The notes: a model not told the origin generated them from the sequence alone. DNA of 56,128 bases from Spirochaetia bacterium (GCA_027859095.1 JAQIBN010000085.1:1-56128), one strand, 5' to 3'; shown: positions 28,323-37,287, counted from the first letter of the stretch. Translations and numbers: made by a program.

Positions 28323-30946
28323 AGCATACCATAAGGAGGCAGCTCCAAATCTATAGAACCCTGATCATTAATCAGAATTTTTGCTCCTGTAAATCCATTC
28401 ACAAAATGGGTATCCTTTTTTGAATTCAGCCAATTATTATCTGCTCCCTGTAAAGTTGAAAGATCAAGATTAAAAGTAACTGCTTTTTCAGAAATATTTC
28501 CAAGGATCAAAGAATGATCTCTTTTATGAAACGGATGATTTAGAAAAAGTGTATCTGTAAGAGCAATAAACTCAAAGTCTTCACTCCCCGGATAGAATGC
28601 ATTATCAGTACACCGAAGTTCAGTTATTTTATTGATCAATGGGAAAAATGCTTTTTGAAAAGGATCAACAGGATCTGATAATTTCATATTTGGTAAATAA
28701 TTTTTATGTCTGTTAAGATCCCGGGGTTTACCGGATATTTCAAATCCATGCTGATCATTCTTTATTCCCAATAAATCATTAAAATAAATTGCAGGAACAG
28801 ATTGCCCAATGGTCAGGACAAAGGCCTGAGCCAGTGCCAAACGTGAAGCTTCTAAAGAAGGATCAATTACTAATCCGGAGATATCATTTGACGTTAATGA
28901 ACTTCTGGTTGTTGCACAAAGCTCATATATAGTTTTACCGTCAATTATCCAATTCAGGAAATAATCAATTGAAGGATCAGCGATTAGAATTTTATAATTA
29001 AGACCGGATATCTCTGCTATTTTTTTCAAAAGATTATCCCTGTTCAACATATCTTTTTTCAGAATAAAAATATTATCGGTAGTCACTGAATCAGCTGTAA
29101 AGAGACCAAGCAATTCATCTTTATAATTAACAAGCCCTGATTCAATAATTATTTTATTAAATGTGTCTGCCGGAATTTCTCCAATTGGAACTGAACGAAA
29201 CTTTGCTCTACCTCCCTGTTTTTCAATTCTATTCTTTAGATTATAAAACTGCCCAATACTCACATGACCATCTGTTCTATGGACACCAAGGCCCTGAACA
29301 GATCGCCCATCATGAGTGGACAGCATCACAAAGGGAACAAAATTATCCGGAACTTTCTTTTTAAATAGTTCATAGTAATTTATTAAGGGCTGCAGTGTGC
29401 ACTCATTAAAGGCAGTAACTGTTGAATTGACAGGACCGAATACATAGGCAAATACTCCCCCTTTACTCATTTCATAAACTATCGCGTCTGGTGAGTTGAT
29501 CTCATCCAGAGGGAGAACTCCCGGGGAAGTTAAAGCCATAAGTTTTCTCATAAAATCTATAAACTTATTTCCTTCTTCCATATCAAAATTTTTCTTGCCC
29601 TTCTCCTTCCATAGATATTTTATAGCATCCATTCTCATCATTGATAATTTACCACTGGAAAGGAGATGGTAAAGGTCATCAATTATCATCTTAAAACCAT
29701 CTCTGGTCATGGGATTTATATCTGCCTGGGATTCACTGAAAGTTGTGTAAACAAAAAATTTCTCTCCAAAAACAGCATCATCATTCCTGTTAAATATTTC
29801 CATGTATTCAGAATTAATTCCTATAGCCTTAAGGAATTCACCCATAGATCCAATTTCATCGACCCATATAATTTTTTGATTTGCCTGAAGTTGTGAATCA
29901 TTGAATAGTAATTTATCATCTATTTTATTATCCCTGAGCCATTGCTGGAAAGCAGCAAAAGTTCTTTTATCCTCTGCTGTAAGCCCCTGGTCATTTTCCA
30001 CCTTAAAATATATAGATAGAAATCTGACAACCCGGTCGTCCAGAGCTTTTAATCCCTTATCTAAAAATAGGTTATTCATTTCAATTTCTTGTTTTGTATA
30101 TTTGCGCATTCCAGTATACAAAGGAAAAGGTCTTGGTCTAAAAGTTTTATAAAGAGAACCATCACTTTTCATAGCCACATATTCTTCTGGAGTTATAATT
30201 ATAAAAGCATCACCTGAGTTTTTACCCTCTTTATATGATTCAAGAATATCGCTATCTATATCTACATGATTAACTACATAATCAAGCATTACTGAATAGT
30301 TTTTTGTTAAATTCCTTATATCTTCCACAGTTCCAAAACGAGGATCGACCTTTGCCCGTGTGGCCTGGGAGAACCCCCCATCGTTGAAGTGAGAATTAAA
30401 TGCTTTATCCAGAACTTCCACTACTTCTTCCGGAAGGTTAGTTTTAAAACTTTCAGCATTATCCTGATATATTGAAGTAATATAACGATCTTTATCTAAT
30501 ACTTCTGATTTCTGCAAATTATGTACAAGTTCCAAAGCATTTTCCTTTGGCATAAAAGAGAAAAAATCCTGGGGCCAGACATCACCATGACTCATTATTC
30601 GCTCAGGTAATATGTGGATTCCATTTATATAAGGAAAATACTCTGAAAGTATAGTACCCAGGGTTTGAAGAGTTGGTGATTTATCATCATAAATATTATC
30701 AGGATAGGATATGGCAAAAATTTTCCCTTTCAGGTGTTCATATGGCTTAGATGAATTAAACGAGGCGTAATTAGAAATTTCATTTTTACTTAGTGATTCA
30801 AGGAAGCTACCAGCAGCTGTAATCAGGTAATTATAATTACCAAGTCCCTGCTCTCTTCCATAAAGATTAAGAAGTATATCCTTTATTTCATCCAGGGTTT
30901 TATCAATATACTCAGTAGTGTGAAATTTATTCAGAACCTCTTTCAT
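28310..30946 (-). CDS. GH13 subfamily 18-like sugar phosphorylase / alpha-amylase family protein
   Basis: An 878-residue GH13 enzyme. Region I is MLDYVVNH (near 221), with the nucleophile region MMRMDAIKYLWKEKG, acid/base region LPLDEINSP, and region IV LSTHDGRS. The order and spacing, with HILPER and GGFSQATRAKVDPRFGT before region I, resemble sucrose and glucosyl-glycerate type phosphorylases of GH13_18. Those are about 500-600 residues. Here an extra N-terminal segment of about 75 and an insertion of about 75-80 residues before DPRFGT enlarge the protein. The ATG follows GGAGGGAG. No signal peptide, so it is cytosolic. The product sugar cannot be named. Confidence 0.75.
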   Translation of the reverse strand: MKEVLNKFHTTEYIDKTLDEIKDILLNLYGREQGLGNYNYLITAAGSFLESLSKNEISNYASFNSSKPYEHLKGKIFAISYPDNIYDDKSPTLQTLGTILSEYFPYINGIHILPERIMSHGDVWPQDFFSFMPKENALELVHNLQKSEVLDKDRYITSIYQDNAESFKTNLPEEVVEVLDKAFNSHFNDGGFSQATRAKVDPRFGTVEDIRNLTKNYSVMLDYVVNHVDIDSDILESYKEGKNSGDAFIIITPEEYVAMKSDGSLYKTFRPRPFPLYTGMRKYTKQEIEMNNLFLDKGLKALDDRVVRFLSIYFKVENDQGLTAEDKRTFAAFQQWLRDNKIDDKLLFNDSQLQANQKIIWVDEIGSMGEFLKAIGINSEYMEIFNRNDDAVFGEKFFVYTTFSESQADINPMTRDGFKMIIDDLYHLLSSGKLSMMRMDAIKYLWKEKGKKNFDMEEGNKFIDFMRKLMALTSPGVLPLDEINSPDAIVYEMSKGGVFAYVFGPVNSTVTAFNECTLQPLINYYELFKKKVPDNFVPFVMLSTHDGRSVQGLGVHRTDGHVSIGQFYNLKNRIEKQGGRAKFRSVPIGEIPADTFNKIIIESGLVNYKDELLGLFTADSVTTDNIFILKKDMLNRDNLLKKIAEISGLNYKILIADPSIDYFLNWIIDGKTIYELCATTRSSLTSNDISGLVIDPSLEASRLALAQAFVLTIGQSVPAIYFNDLLGIKNDQHGFEISGKPRDLNRHKNYLPNMKLSDPVDPFQKAFFPLINKITELRCTDNAFYPGSEDFEFIALTDTLFLNHPFHKRDHSLILGNISEKAVTFNLDLSTLQGADNNWLNSKKDTHFVNGFTGAKILINDQGSIDLELPPYGMLWLK

Positions 30947-31058
30947 TTCTCCCTCCAAAATATCGACATAAGCTATATGATCTAATTTAATAATTAATTA
31001 CAGATAGCTTTTCTTATTCTAATAGCATTAATAAATAATTACCAATATAATAATCATT

Positions 31059-32423
31059 ATGACACGAAAAATAAAAGCGAACCTTACAGAAGGTAATATT
31101 ACAAAACTTTTAATAAGACTTACCCTCCCTATGATGGCAGGGATGATAAGCATGATAATATTCAACCTGGTGGATACATTTTACATAGGACAACTGGGAA
31201 AAAATGAACTGGCTGCCATGAGCTTTACCTTCCCTGTAGTAATGATAGTTCAGAGCATTGCCCTGGGATTGGGAATGGGGACATCCTCTGTAGTCTCCAG
31301 AGCAATTGGAAAGGGAGATAGTTCTAAAGTAAGGCGTCTTTCAACAGATGCCCTGTTTCTTGCTGCAATAATTGTTGCTGTTGCTGCAATAACCGGGGAA
31401 TTAACCATAGAACCACTTTTTACACTTATGGGTGCGGATTCAGTTACTCTTCCTCTAATAAAAGAGTATATGCGTATATGGTATATAGGAGTAATTTTTG
31501 TAGTATTTCCAATGGTGGGAAATAATATTATCAGAGCTACAGGTGATATGAAAACACCTGCCCTACTAATGGCCTTTGCAGCAATTGCAAATATGATTTT
31601 GGACCCATTTCTTATATTTGGTATTGGACCATTTCCGGCTATGGGTCTTGCAGGTGGAGCCTTGGCAACTGTTATAGGAAGGGCCTTCACACTTATTTTT
31701 TCTTTGACTATTCTTATAAAGAGAGAGCTGATATCTATTAAAAAAATATCTCTGGGCGAATTATTTATTTCATGGAAACAAATTCTGTTTATTGGTATCC
31801 CCGCCGCACTTACAAATATTATAACTCCACTCACTATGGGTGTAATTACAAGAATGGTCTCCAGTTTTGGAACTGCTGCAGTTGCAGGGTTTGGAGTTGC
31901 CACACGTTTGGAAATGATTGTCCTTATGATAGTTCACTCTCTGGCATCAGTTATGGTCCCATTCACAGGTCAAAATTGGGGCAAAGGAAATATTGCAAGG
32001 GTCTCAGAAGCAGTAATAAAGGGATTTAAATTTTCACTTATATGGAGTGTTATAGCTTTTGGGGGCTTCATGTTTACTGGATCATTTATGGCTGGATTAT
32101 TTAATAAAGATCCTGTTGTTATAACTACAGTTGTCTCATATCTTAGAATTATAGCCCTCACATATGGTTTTCAGGGAATGCTGCTGTTAGCTTCCTCGGT
32201 TCTGAATGCCATGGGTAAACCATTCCATGCTATCCTGCTTTCCCTATTCAGATTGCTGGGTCTTTATATTCCACTGGCTCTTCTGGGTTCAAATATTTTT
32301 GGTCTTTCTGGAATATTTGCTGGCGGAGCTATTGCAAATTTTCTAACAGGGATTCTAGCGGCTGTGGTTATTATCAAGATGATAGGTAAATCATTAAAGC
32401 AAGAAACTATTGACCTCCAGTAA
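31059..32423 (+). CDS. MATE-family multidrug/cation efflux protein
   Basis: A 454-residue, 12-helix exporter of the NorM/DinF/MepA superfamily. The N-terminus ITKLLIRLTLPMMAGMISMI and the repeated pattern GTSSVVSRAIGKGD in the first half and VPFTGQNWGKGN in the second are typical MATE features. It should expel organic cations by Na+ or H+ antiport. No ribosome-binding site is visible, and a perfect TATAAT (31046-31051) ends 7 nt before the ATG, so a leaderless message is likely. The Tim44-like gene follows 21 bp downstream. Confidence 0.92.
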   Translation: MTRKIKANLTEGNITKLLIRLTLPMMAGMISMIIFNLVDTFYIGQLGKNELAAMSFTFPVVMIVQSIALGLGMGTSSVVSRAIGKGDSSKVRRLSTDALFLAAIIVAVAAITGELTIEPLFTLMGADSVTLPLIKEYMRIWYIGVIFVVFPMVGNNIIRATGDMKTPALLMAFAAIANMILDPFLIFGIGPFPAMGLAGGALATVIGRAFTLIFSLTILIKRELISIKKISLGELFISWKQILFIGIPAALTNIITPLTMGVITRMVSSFGTAAVAGFGVATRLEMIVLMIVHSLASVMVPFTGQNWGKGNIARVSEAVIKGFKFSLIWSVIAFGGFMFTGSFMAGLFNKDPVVITTVVSYLRIIALTYGFQGMLLLASSVLNAMGKPFHAILLSLFRLLGLYIPLALLGSNIFGLSGIFAGGAIANFLTGILAAVVIIKMIGKSLKQETIDLQ

Positions 32424-32444
32424 AGTCTGGCATAAACTTTACTC

Positions 32445-34244
32445 ATGAAAAGAAACAAACTAACCCAAATTTTTATATTGATTTTTATTATGCTCCTGTC
32501 AGTTGGAGTCGAATTGTTATTTGCAAGGGCAGGAGGCGGTGGAAGCAGTTCCAGCAGCTCTGGTGGTGGAGATCTTGGGATAATCTATCTTATATTTTAT
32601 TTAATGAGAATTATTCCTTTCCCTTTTAATATTATAATTCTGGGAATAGTAATAGTTGTATATATATCTGCAAATAAAAAGCAAAAGAAAAATAAATCAG
32701 CATTTAAAGATTTTCCGATACAAAATCAGGGAGGCAATGCAGCTTCAGGAAATGTGAGCGGTTATTCTACTTTTCAAAAAGCAAATTCTAATTTTGATGA
32801 ATCTGAATTCCTTCATAAAGTTAATACTGCATTTATGGGTATCCAAAAAGCCTGGAGTGAAAAAAATATATCTAAAGCAAGAAGATTTATTTCAGATGGT
32901 GTTAATCAAAGATTTCTTACCCAGATAGAAATGATGGGTATTTTAAAACAAACTAATATTATAAGTGATATAGAAATAGATAATATATGGATAGATAAAA
33001 TAGAAAGTGATGGTGAGTTTGATATTATACATGCAGGAATCAGTGCATATGCAAATGATATTTTCAAATCAGAGTTATCCAAAAGCCTAAATACTGATGT
33101 TTCAGAAGATTTTATTGAATACTGGTCATTTATAAGAAAAAAAAGCAGCAAAAATAAAGATCTATATGGAACAGTTGAATGTCCAAACTGCAAGGCTCCA
33201 CTGGATGGAAAAAACTCAGATGTTGTAAAATGTACTTTCTGTGGAACACTCCTGAACAATGGAGACTACGATTGGATTCTATCTGAAATAACCCAGGCTA
33301 ATGATTATGCAGCCTCCCGCACCAGTAAACGTAAGCTTGATCATGTAGCATCGGAAATTGCAAAAAAAGCCTTTGAAGAAGAATCATCTATTCAGCTTAT
33401 AGAGGACAAAGCAAGTAATGCATACCTACAGATTATCTCTGCAGAAAGTACAAATTCCTATGACAGGGTTAAAAGATTTATCAGTGATGCATATTCCAAC
33501 AAACTAAGTTCTTTAAAAACTAATGAAACAACTGCATATAACAGATTATTTCTTAATGATGTGTCTTTAATAGGAGCAGGAAAAACTGATACAGATAATC
33601 TTCTATATATATCTATCCGATCCTCATTTCAACGCATAAAAATACTGGAAAAAAATCGTATATCCAAAATTGATCCCTTTGTTGTGTCCAAAACAGAAGT
33701 ACTTATTTTTAAGAAAGAAATTAATGGTGGTAAATCAAAAGGCTCTCTCTATGCCGGCTCATGTCCTGCTTGTGGTGGTGCTGTAGAAGACGAACTGGCA
33801 ACAAAATGTTCCTATTGCGGAACAGCCTACAACAGAGGGAGTAAAGACTGGGTTGTTAAAGATATTATCTCTATGGAAGAATATGCTGGTATTTCAAGTA
33901 AAGAAATGACCAATTCTGTAAAAGCAGCTGTTCTGGATGGTGTCTATGACATTAAAGATTATGCAATGAATAATATTATGATGATCATTGCAGCAGATGG
34001 GAAATTTGATAATAGAGAAAAACAACTTGCAGAGGCTTTAGCAAAGAAATTTGGTTATAAGTCTGCAATTTTAGATCCTCTCTTTAAACAGGCTGCATCC
34101 GGAAGATTATCTATTAAAATGCCGGAAGACAGAAAAAAGCGGGAGAAAATATACAGCCTAATGTTCAAAGCAGCAATGGCAGATAACGATCTGAGTGCTG
34201 AAGAAAGCAGGCTTCTGGATGAGGTTAAGAAGGTTTATTTGTAA
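32445..34244 (+). CDS. Membrane-anchored Tim44-like / double zinc-ribbon / TerB-like protein
   Basis: A 599-residue protein. Residues 7-27 are a signal or first membrane helix, followed by a Gly/Ser-rich linker (GGGGSSSSSSGGG) and a second helix (about 48-72). Two Tim44/NTF2-like domains (about 120-230 and 320-430) are each followed by a zinc ribbon: CPNCK...CTFCG near 245-265 and CPACG...CSYCG near 445-465. The last 100 residues resemble a TerB-type helical domain (IIAADGKFDNREKQ and AMADNDLSAEESRLLDE). Similar architectures are annotated as Tim44-domain proteins of unknown role in bacteria. No ribosome site is evident; it may be translated with the MATE gene. Confidence 0.72.
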   Translation: MKRNKLTQIFILIFIMLLSVGVELLFARAGGGGSSSSSSGGGDLGIIYLIFYLMRIIPFPFNIIILGIVIVVYISANKKQKKNKSAFKDFPIQNQGGNAASGNVSGYSTFQKANSNFDESEFLHKVNTAFMGIQKAWSEKNISKARRFISDGVNQRFLTQIEMMGILKQTNIISDIEIDNIWIDKIESDGEFDIIHAGISAYANDIFKSELSKSLNTDVSEDFIEYWSFIRKKSSKNKDLYGTVECPNCKAPLDGKNSDVVKCTFCGTLLNNGDYDWILSEITQANDYAASRTSKRKLDHVASEIAKKAFEEESSIQLIEDKASNAYLQIISAESTNSYDRVKRFISDAYSNKLSSLKTNETTAYNRLFLNDVSLIGAGKTDTDNLLYISIRSSFQRIKILEKNRISKIDPFVVSKTEVLIFKKEINGGKSKGSLYAGSCPACGGAVEDELATKCSYCGTAYNRGSKDWVVKDIISMEEYAGISSKEMTNSVKAAVLDGVYDIKDYAMNNIMMIIAADGKFDNREKQLAEALAKKFGYKSAILDPLFKQAASGRLSIKMPEDRKKREKIYSLMFKAAMADNDLSAEESRLLDEVKKVYL

Positions 34245-34292
34245 TATCAATTGAAACTATTTGAATTACTTACTATATTATAGGTATATAAA

Positions 34293-34319
34293 ATGTATGT
34301 TACTTGTAATGACATACAT
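34293..34319. promoter_or_regulatory. Palindromic operator upstream of the dinJ remnant
   Basis: ATGTATGT (34293-34300) and ACATACAT (34312-34319) form an inverted repeat, with an inner TTAC-TT-GTAA. It lies 22 nt before the antitoxin ATG and after AT-rich -10-like sequence. Type II antitoxins normally bind such sites. It appears preserved although the genes are broken. Confidence 0.6.
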
Positions 34320-34341
34320 CATATATTCCAGGAGTATAAAT

Positions 34342-34602
34342 ATGGCCAGAACTGCTACAATCCAGGCAAGAATTGATCCGGAAATTAAAAGCAAAGCACA
34401 GGATATTTGAAATAGGCTGCATATTTCAATGTCTGATGCAATTTCCATTTATTTAACTCAAGTAACTCTACAAAACGGAATTCCATTTGATTTAAAAATT
34501 CCAAATGAACTTACAACTGAAACTATAAAAAAATCCGAACGAGGTGAAGAACTTCATCATGTAAATACTGTAGATGCACTTTTGAAAGAGCTGGATAGTT
34601 GA
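34342..34602 (+). pseudogene. dinJ/relB-family antitoxin with premature stop
   Basis: The frame reads MARTATIQARIDPEIKSKAQ, then codon 23 is TGA (34408-34410). It continues without frameshift as NRLHISMSDAISIYLTQV to the normal stop at 34600-34602, 86 codons in all. This is the ribbon-helix-helix antitoxin of the DinJ-YafQ type. AGGAG precedes the ATG. A single substitution explains the stop. TGA is used as a true stop by intact genes here (for example thiS and cysteine-cluster genes), so recoding is unlikely. Confidence 0.85.
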
Positions 34603-34709
34603 AAATAGTATATACAACACAATTTAAAAAAGATTACAAAAGAATTCATAAACAAAGTAAGGAAGTTAGTAAATTAAAAGTAGTTATTGAAAAAATAGAA
34701 ATATTCTGA
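34599..34709 (+). pseudogene. yafQ-family toxin fragment
   Basis: TTG overlaps the dinJ stop (TTGA). The frame encodes KIVYTTQFKKDYKRIHKQSK and 16 more residues before TGA at 34707-34709, about 36 residues of a usual 90. The catalytic half (DHxLxGxWxGxRdxHIxPDW region of YafQ/RelE toxins) is absent, and only a few further codons precede the convergent vanY gene. The toxin is dead, which fits the broken antitoxin. Confidence 0.8.
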
Positions 34710-34727
34710 ATAGCTCACCAGGGAAAA

Positions 34728-35552
34728 CTAAATTAAACTCTTTAGCTCTTCTCTATTTTTATTTAAAAATGATAATAGATAATATTGAATATCACCAAAA
34801 TAATCTTTCTGTAATTTTGCTGCTTCCGGAGTAATGTAACGAAAATGCCAGCACTCATATCTGTACCCAGTCAAATACTCATATCCATTAGGATACGATA
34901 GTGAAAAACCATACTCCCATGCGTTTTCAAGGAGCCACAGTCCTGGAGGTGTAAAAGCATATTCATCTGTTATAGATCCAAAATCAATAGCAGTTCCCAG
35001 TTGATGCTGACTGGTTCCCGGGCGGGCAGATTCCCGTTCCGCAGTTTCCAGGCCATTTTGCTCCACGTTCCATGTAAATAGTTTATCCTGATATTCGTAA
35101 GTTCTAAAAGTAGAGGAAATAAGTAAGTCAAGGCCTTCATTCCGGGCATCCACAACCATCCGAAGCAAATCCGGTATAAGTATTTCCCTTAAAGAATGAT
35201 TATTTCTGGACAAGCTTAGTTCGGGGTAATCAGTAAGCATAACTATATCATCCGGAGAGTAATCAGCTCCAAGAAAATTCTGTTTATCTGCCTGAAGAAA
35301 GGTATCCTCAGTTAATTCCAGAACAGGAGAAATCTGCAATATAAACCCGTCAATATCAGCAAGTATTACATTTCTCATTTCCTCAGGTAGATCCATAGTA
35401 ATATTTTCCAATATTTCCATATTTTTATCTCCAGGAAACTCTATTTTGGGTGGGGTTTTATCAATTATTTTTTTTCCTGCTTTACCACTGCATGATGTAG
35501 TAAGAATTAACAGAATAAAAAAAATAATAAGAAATTTTTTATAAATCAACAC
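34728..35552 (-). CDS. VanY-type D-alanyl-D-alanine carboxypeptidase lipoprotein (peptidase M15B)
   Basis: About 274 residues. The signal peptide ends in the lipobox LTTSC, so the protein is a membrane-bound lipoprotein. The M15B zinc site is seen: SSTFRTYEYQ, GTSQHQLGTAIDFG with His and Asp ligands, and ECWHFRY with the third ligand. It trims the terminal D-Ala from peptidoglycan stem peptides. Starts TTG 35555, GTG 35552 and TTG 35549 are all possible; GGAG is best spaced for the GTG. The start region overlaps the end of a frameshifted small membrane gene. Confidence 0.87.
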   Translation of the reverse strand: MLIYKKFLIIFFILLILTTSCSGKAGKKIIDKTPPKIEFPGDKNMEILENITMDLPEEMRNVILADIDGFILQISPVLELTEDTFLQADKQNFLGADYSPDDIVMLTDYPELSLSRNNHSLREILIPDLLRMVVDARNEGLDLLISSTFRTYEYQDKLFTWNVEQNGLETAERESARPGTSQHQLGTAIDFGSITDEYAFTPPGLWLLENAWEYGFSLSYPNGYEYLTGYRYECWHFRYITPEAAKLQKDYFGDIQYYLLSFLNKNREELKSLI

Positions 35553-35722
35553 CAAGAGCTCCTCTAACTAATATACCTATCCCAAAAGAAAATAATGAGA
35601 CCCCAAGACTAATAGAAATTATTTCTAAAAATCTTAAATCGATCCAACTTTAAATATATATTATATTCAGCTATTTCACGTTTTAAGGATGAAAGCATTA
35701 TATTTAATAATTTTGTTTCCAT
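35539..35722 (-). pseudogene. Frameshifted small membrane protein gene upstream of vanY
   Basis: From the ATG at 35722 (AGGA 8 nt upstream) the frame gives METKLLNIMLSSLKREIAEY and then LKLDR before going off and stopping. Removing one T in the TTT near 35645 joins it to LRFLEIISISLGVSLFSFG and IGILVRGALGVDL, a single membrane helix, ending at the TAA at 35539-35541 inside the vanY start. The joined product of about 60 residues has a helical head and one membrane helix. A homopolymer insertion is the simplest explanation; sequencing error is possible. Confidence 0.55.
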
Positions 35723-35756
35723 AAACGGGTCCTTTATTGGTATTATATACTATAAG

Positions 35757-35836
35757 GCTGGTCGCCAACAAGTTGACCTGGTCGGGACTTTGTCCCCTGG
35801 TCATAGACTTCGTCTATTGCTCGGGTATGCAACCAC
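35757..35836. repeat. Modular hairpin repeat, copy 2 (three hairpins)
   Basis: Three units, each introduced by CTGGTC: CAAC-AA-GTTG (35766-35775), GGGAC-TTT-GTCCC (35784-35796) and ATAGAC-TTC-GTCTAT (35803-35817), then the tail TGCTCGGGTATGCAACC (35818-35834). Stems are perfect but differ in sequence. Head and tail match copy 1 (14629-14667) with 16 of 17 tail bases identical. It ends beside the AGGAG of the next gene, so it must form the 5' leader of that mRNA or lie next to its start. Confidence 0.7.
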
Positions 35837-35846
35837 AGGAGATATT

Positions 35847-36257
35847 ATGAAAGCTCATTCTGAAATACCTAAAACCCTAAAAGCCTGGTTTGTGGTACAT
35901 TTTATTGCAGACACATTATTTGCTATCCCACTTTTTGTTGCCCCGGTTTTTCTATTAAAACTACTCAATTGGCAGAGTGTAGATCCGCTTATGGCCAGAA
36001 TGGTAGCAGCTGCCCTATTTGGCATAGGGATAGAATCCTTATTATGCATCAAACTGGGCAGGGATGCCTTTATAGCCATGTTGAATTTAAAGATAATCTG
36101 GTCCTTTGCTGCAATAGCAGGTTTTATAATTGGACTTAGTCAGGGATTATTTGGCTATACGCTTGTAGGGGTAGCACTACTTATAATTTTTACTGCATTT
36201 AATATTCTATGGATTTACTGGCGACTTTATTTTAAAAAGCTGGATAGGATTACTTAA
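35847..36257 (+). CDS. Small integral membrane protein, unknown function
   Basis: A 136-residue protein with four predicted membrane helices (about 12-35, 48-68, 75-95 and 100-125). The ATG at 35847 has AGGAG at good spacing; an upstream ATG-like start would read through the hairpin repeat and is rejected. I do not recognise the family. The stop shares the TTAA with the convergent crp-like gene. Expression may be affected by the three-hairpin repeat that directly precedes its ribosome site. Confidence 0.75.
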   Translation: MKAHSEIPKTLKAWFVVHFIADTLFAIPLFVAPVFLLKLLNWQSVDPLMARMVAAALFGIGIESLLCIKLGRDAFIAMLNLKIIWSFAAIAGFIIGLSQGLFGYTLVGVALLIIFTAFNILWIYWRLYFKKLDRIT

Positions 36258-36949
36258 TCCAGGATTTCGCCATTCAGAAGGTATTTCAATGCTGTTGTTT
36301 TAAGTAGACGAATTTTTTTGCCCTCAACAAGAATAATTCCAGCTCCTGCCATTCTGGAAAACTCACGTGAAAGAGATGGTCGGGCTATACCGAATGAATC
36401 TGCCAGCTGTTCTCTTGTGTATGGGATATTTAGGAAATCTGATTTTTGTTTGGATCTGAGATTGAGTAAGTAACCAGCTATTTTCTGCTGAATGGAACTG
36501 AACTTAAATAACCTGATTTTTTCCGCCAAAATGTTCACTTTATTACCCACGAGAGCCAGATAATTTTCCAGACAGATCCTTTTGCTCATAAGAACACTAA
36601 GTACAGCTTCCTTTGGGATACTCAGTAGTGTACAAAAGCCGACTGCTGTGATAGTCACAGGCAGGGTGTTATCAATGGAAAATAGTATGCCAGGAGCTAT
36701 TACTGCGGATTCATGAAAATTCTCCAGCCTGATACGCTTTCCTGTGGGATCACTGATTTCGGATATAACTGTTCCATGAAGGACTATCAATAATTCTTTA
36801 TAAAGATCCCCCTGAAGGGCAACTATCTCACCTTTAATAAAATCTACCTTATTTAGAGAATATTCATCCAGAACTGATCTTATTTCCAGAAGATCTAATC
36901 CCTTAAACAACTCAGATTCTGCAAGAATATTCAGTTCAGTATTATTCAT
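36254..36949 (-). CDS. Crp/Fnr-family transcriptional regulator
   Basis: A 231-residue regulator with an N-terminal cyclic-nucleotide-binding-like fold (KGEIVALQGD, LLIVLHGTV) and a C-terminal Crp helix-turn-helix (YTREQLADSFGIARPSLSRE). No N-terminal cysteine cluster is present, so an Fnr-type Fe-S sensor is unlikely. The cAMP-binding arginine/glutamate pair is not evident in the GKRIRLENF region, so the ligand is unknown. GGAGA precedes the ATG. It is the third gene of azlC-azlD-crp, 32 bp after azlD, and may control that exporter. Confidence 0.85.
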   Translation of the reverse strand: MNNTELNILAESELFKGLDLLEIRSVLDEYSLNKVDFIKGEIVALQGDLYKELLIVLHGTVISEISDPTGKRIRLENFHESAVIAPGILFSIDNTLPVTITAVGFCTLLSIPKEAVLSVLMSKRICLENYLALVGNKVNILAEKIRLFKFSSIQQKIAGYLLNLRSKQKSDFLNIPYTREQLADSFGIARPSLSREFSRMAGAGIILVEGKKIRLLKTTALKYLLNGEILD

Positions 36950-36981
36950 ATAATCTCCAAATTAATACAGGATTTATTCTT

Positions 36982-37287
36982 TTAAAAAATAGTCTGCAGC
37001 CCCCAGGCAGCAAGAACAGATATTACAAAAGCCATAATCACACTATTTTTATACCATGAAACCACTGCTGCTATGGCAAGAACAGTAACTGAAATCCATG
37101 GACTGCCGGGAATACCTGAAAGGCCATCAGGTATTATCAATCCTCCCAGAACAGCATAGGGAATGTATGAAAGAAATAATTTAAATTTAGCCGGTAATCT
37201 ATCTGCTTTCACAAAGACAAGAGGAAGTAGTCTTGGAATAAATGTTACAGCAGCCATCAACAATACAAGCATCAGAATATTATTCAC
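36982..37287 (-). CDS. azlD: Branched-chain amino acid exporter small subunit
   Basis: A 101-residue membrane protein with about four helices of the AzlD family (TFIPRLLPLVFVKADRLPAK, then FLSYIPYAVLGGLIIPD). With AzlC it exports branched-chain amino acids or their analogues. It starts at GTG with GGAGG upstream and overlaps the azlC stop by 8 nt, so the two are translationally coupled. Confidence 0.87.
   Translation of the reverse strand: MNNILMLVLLMAAVTFIPRLLPLVFVKADRLPAKFKLFLSYIPYAVLGGLIIPDGLSGIPGSPWISVTVLAIAAVVSWYKNSVIMAFVISVLAAWGLQTIF

Noticed and set aside
34408-34709. Reading the two TGA codons in dinJ/yafQ as tryptophan or selenocysteine
   Set aside because: Intact genes here use TGG for Trp and end in TGA, no selenocysteine hairpin is visible, and the toxin would still lack its catalytic half.
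36254-36949. Crp-family protein as the cAMP receptor for the cyclase at 14755
   Set aside because: The phosphate-binding residues typical of cAMP sites were not seen, and it forms an operon with azlCD 20 kb away.
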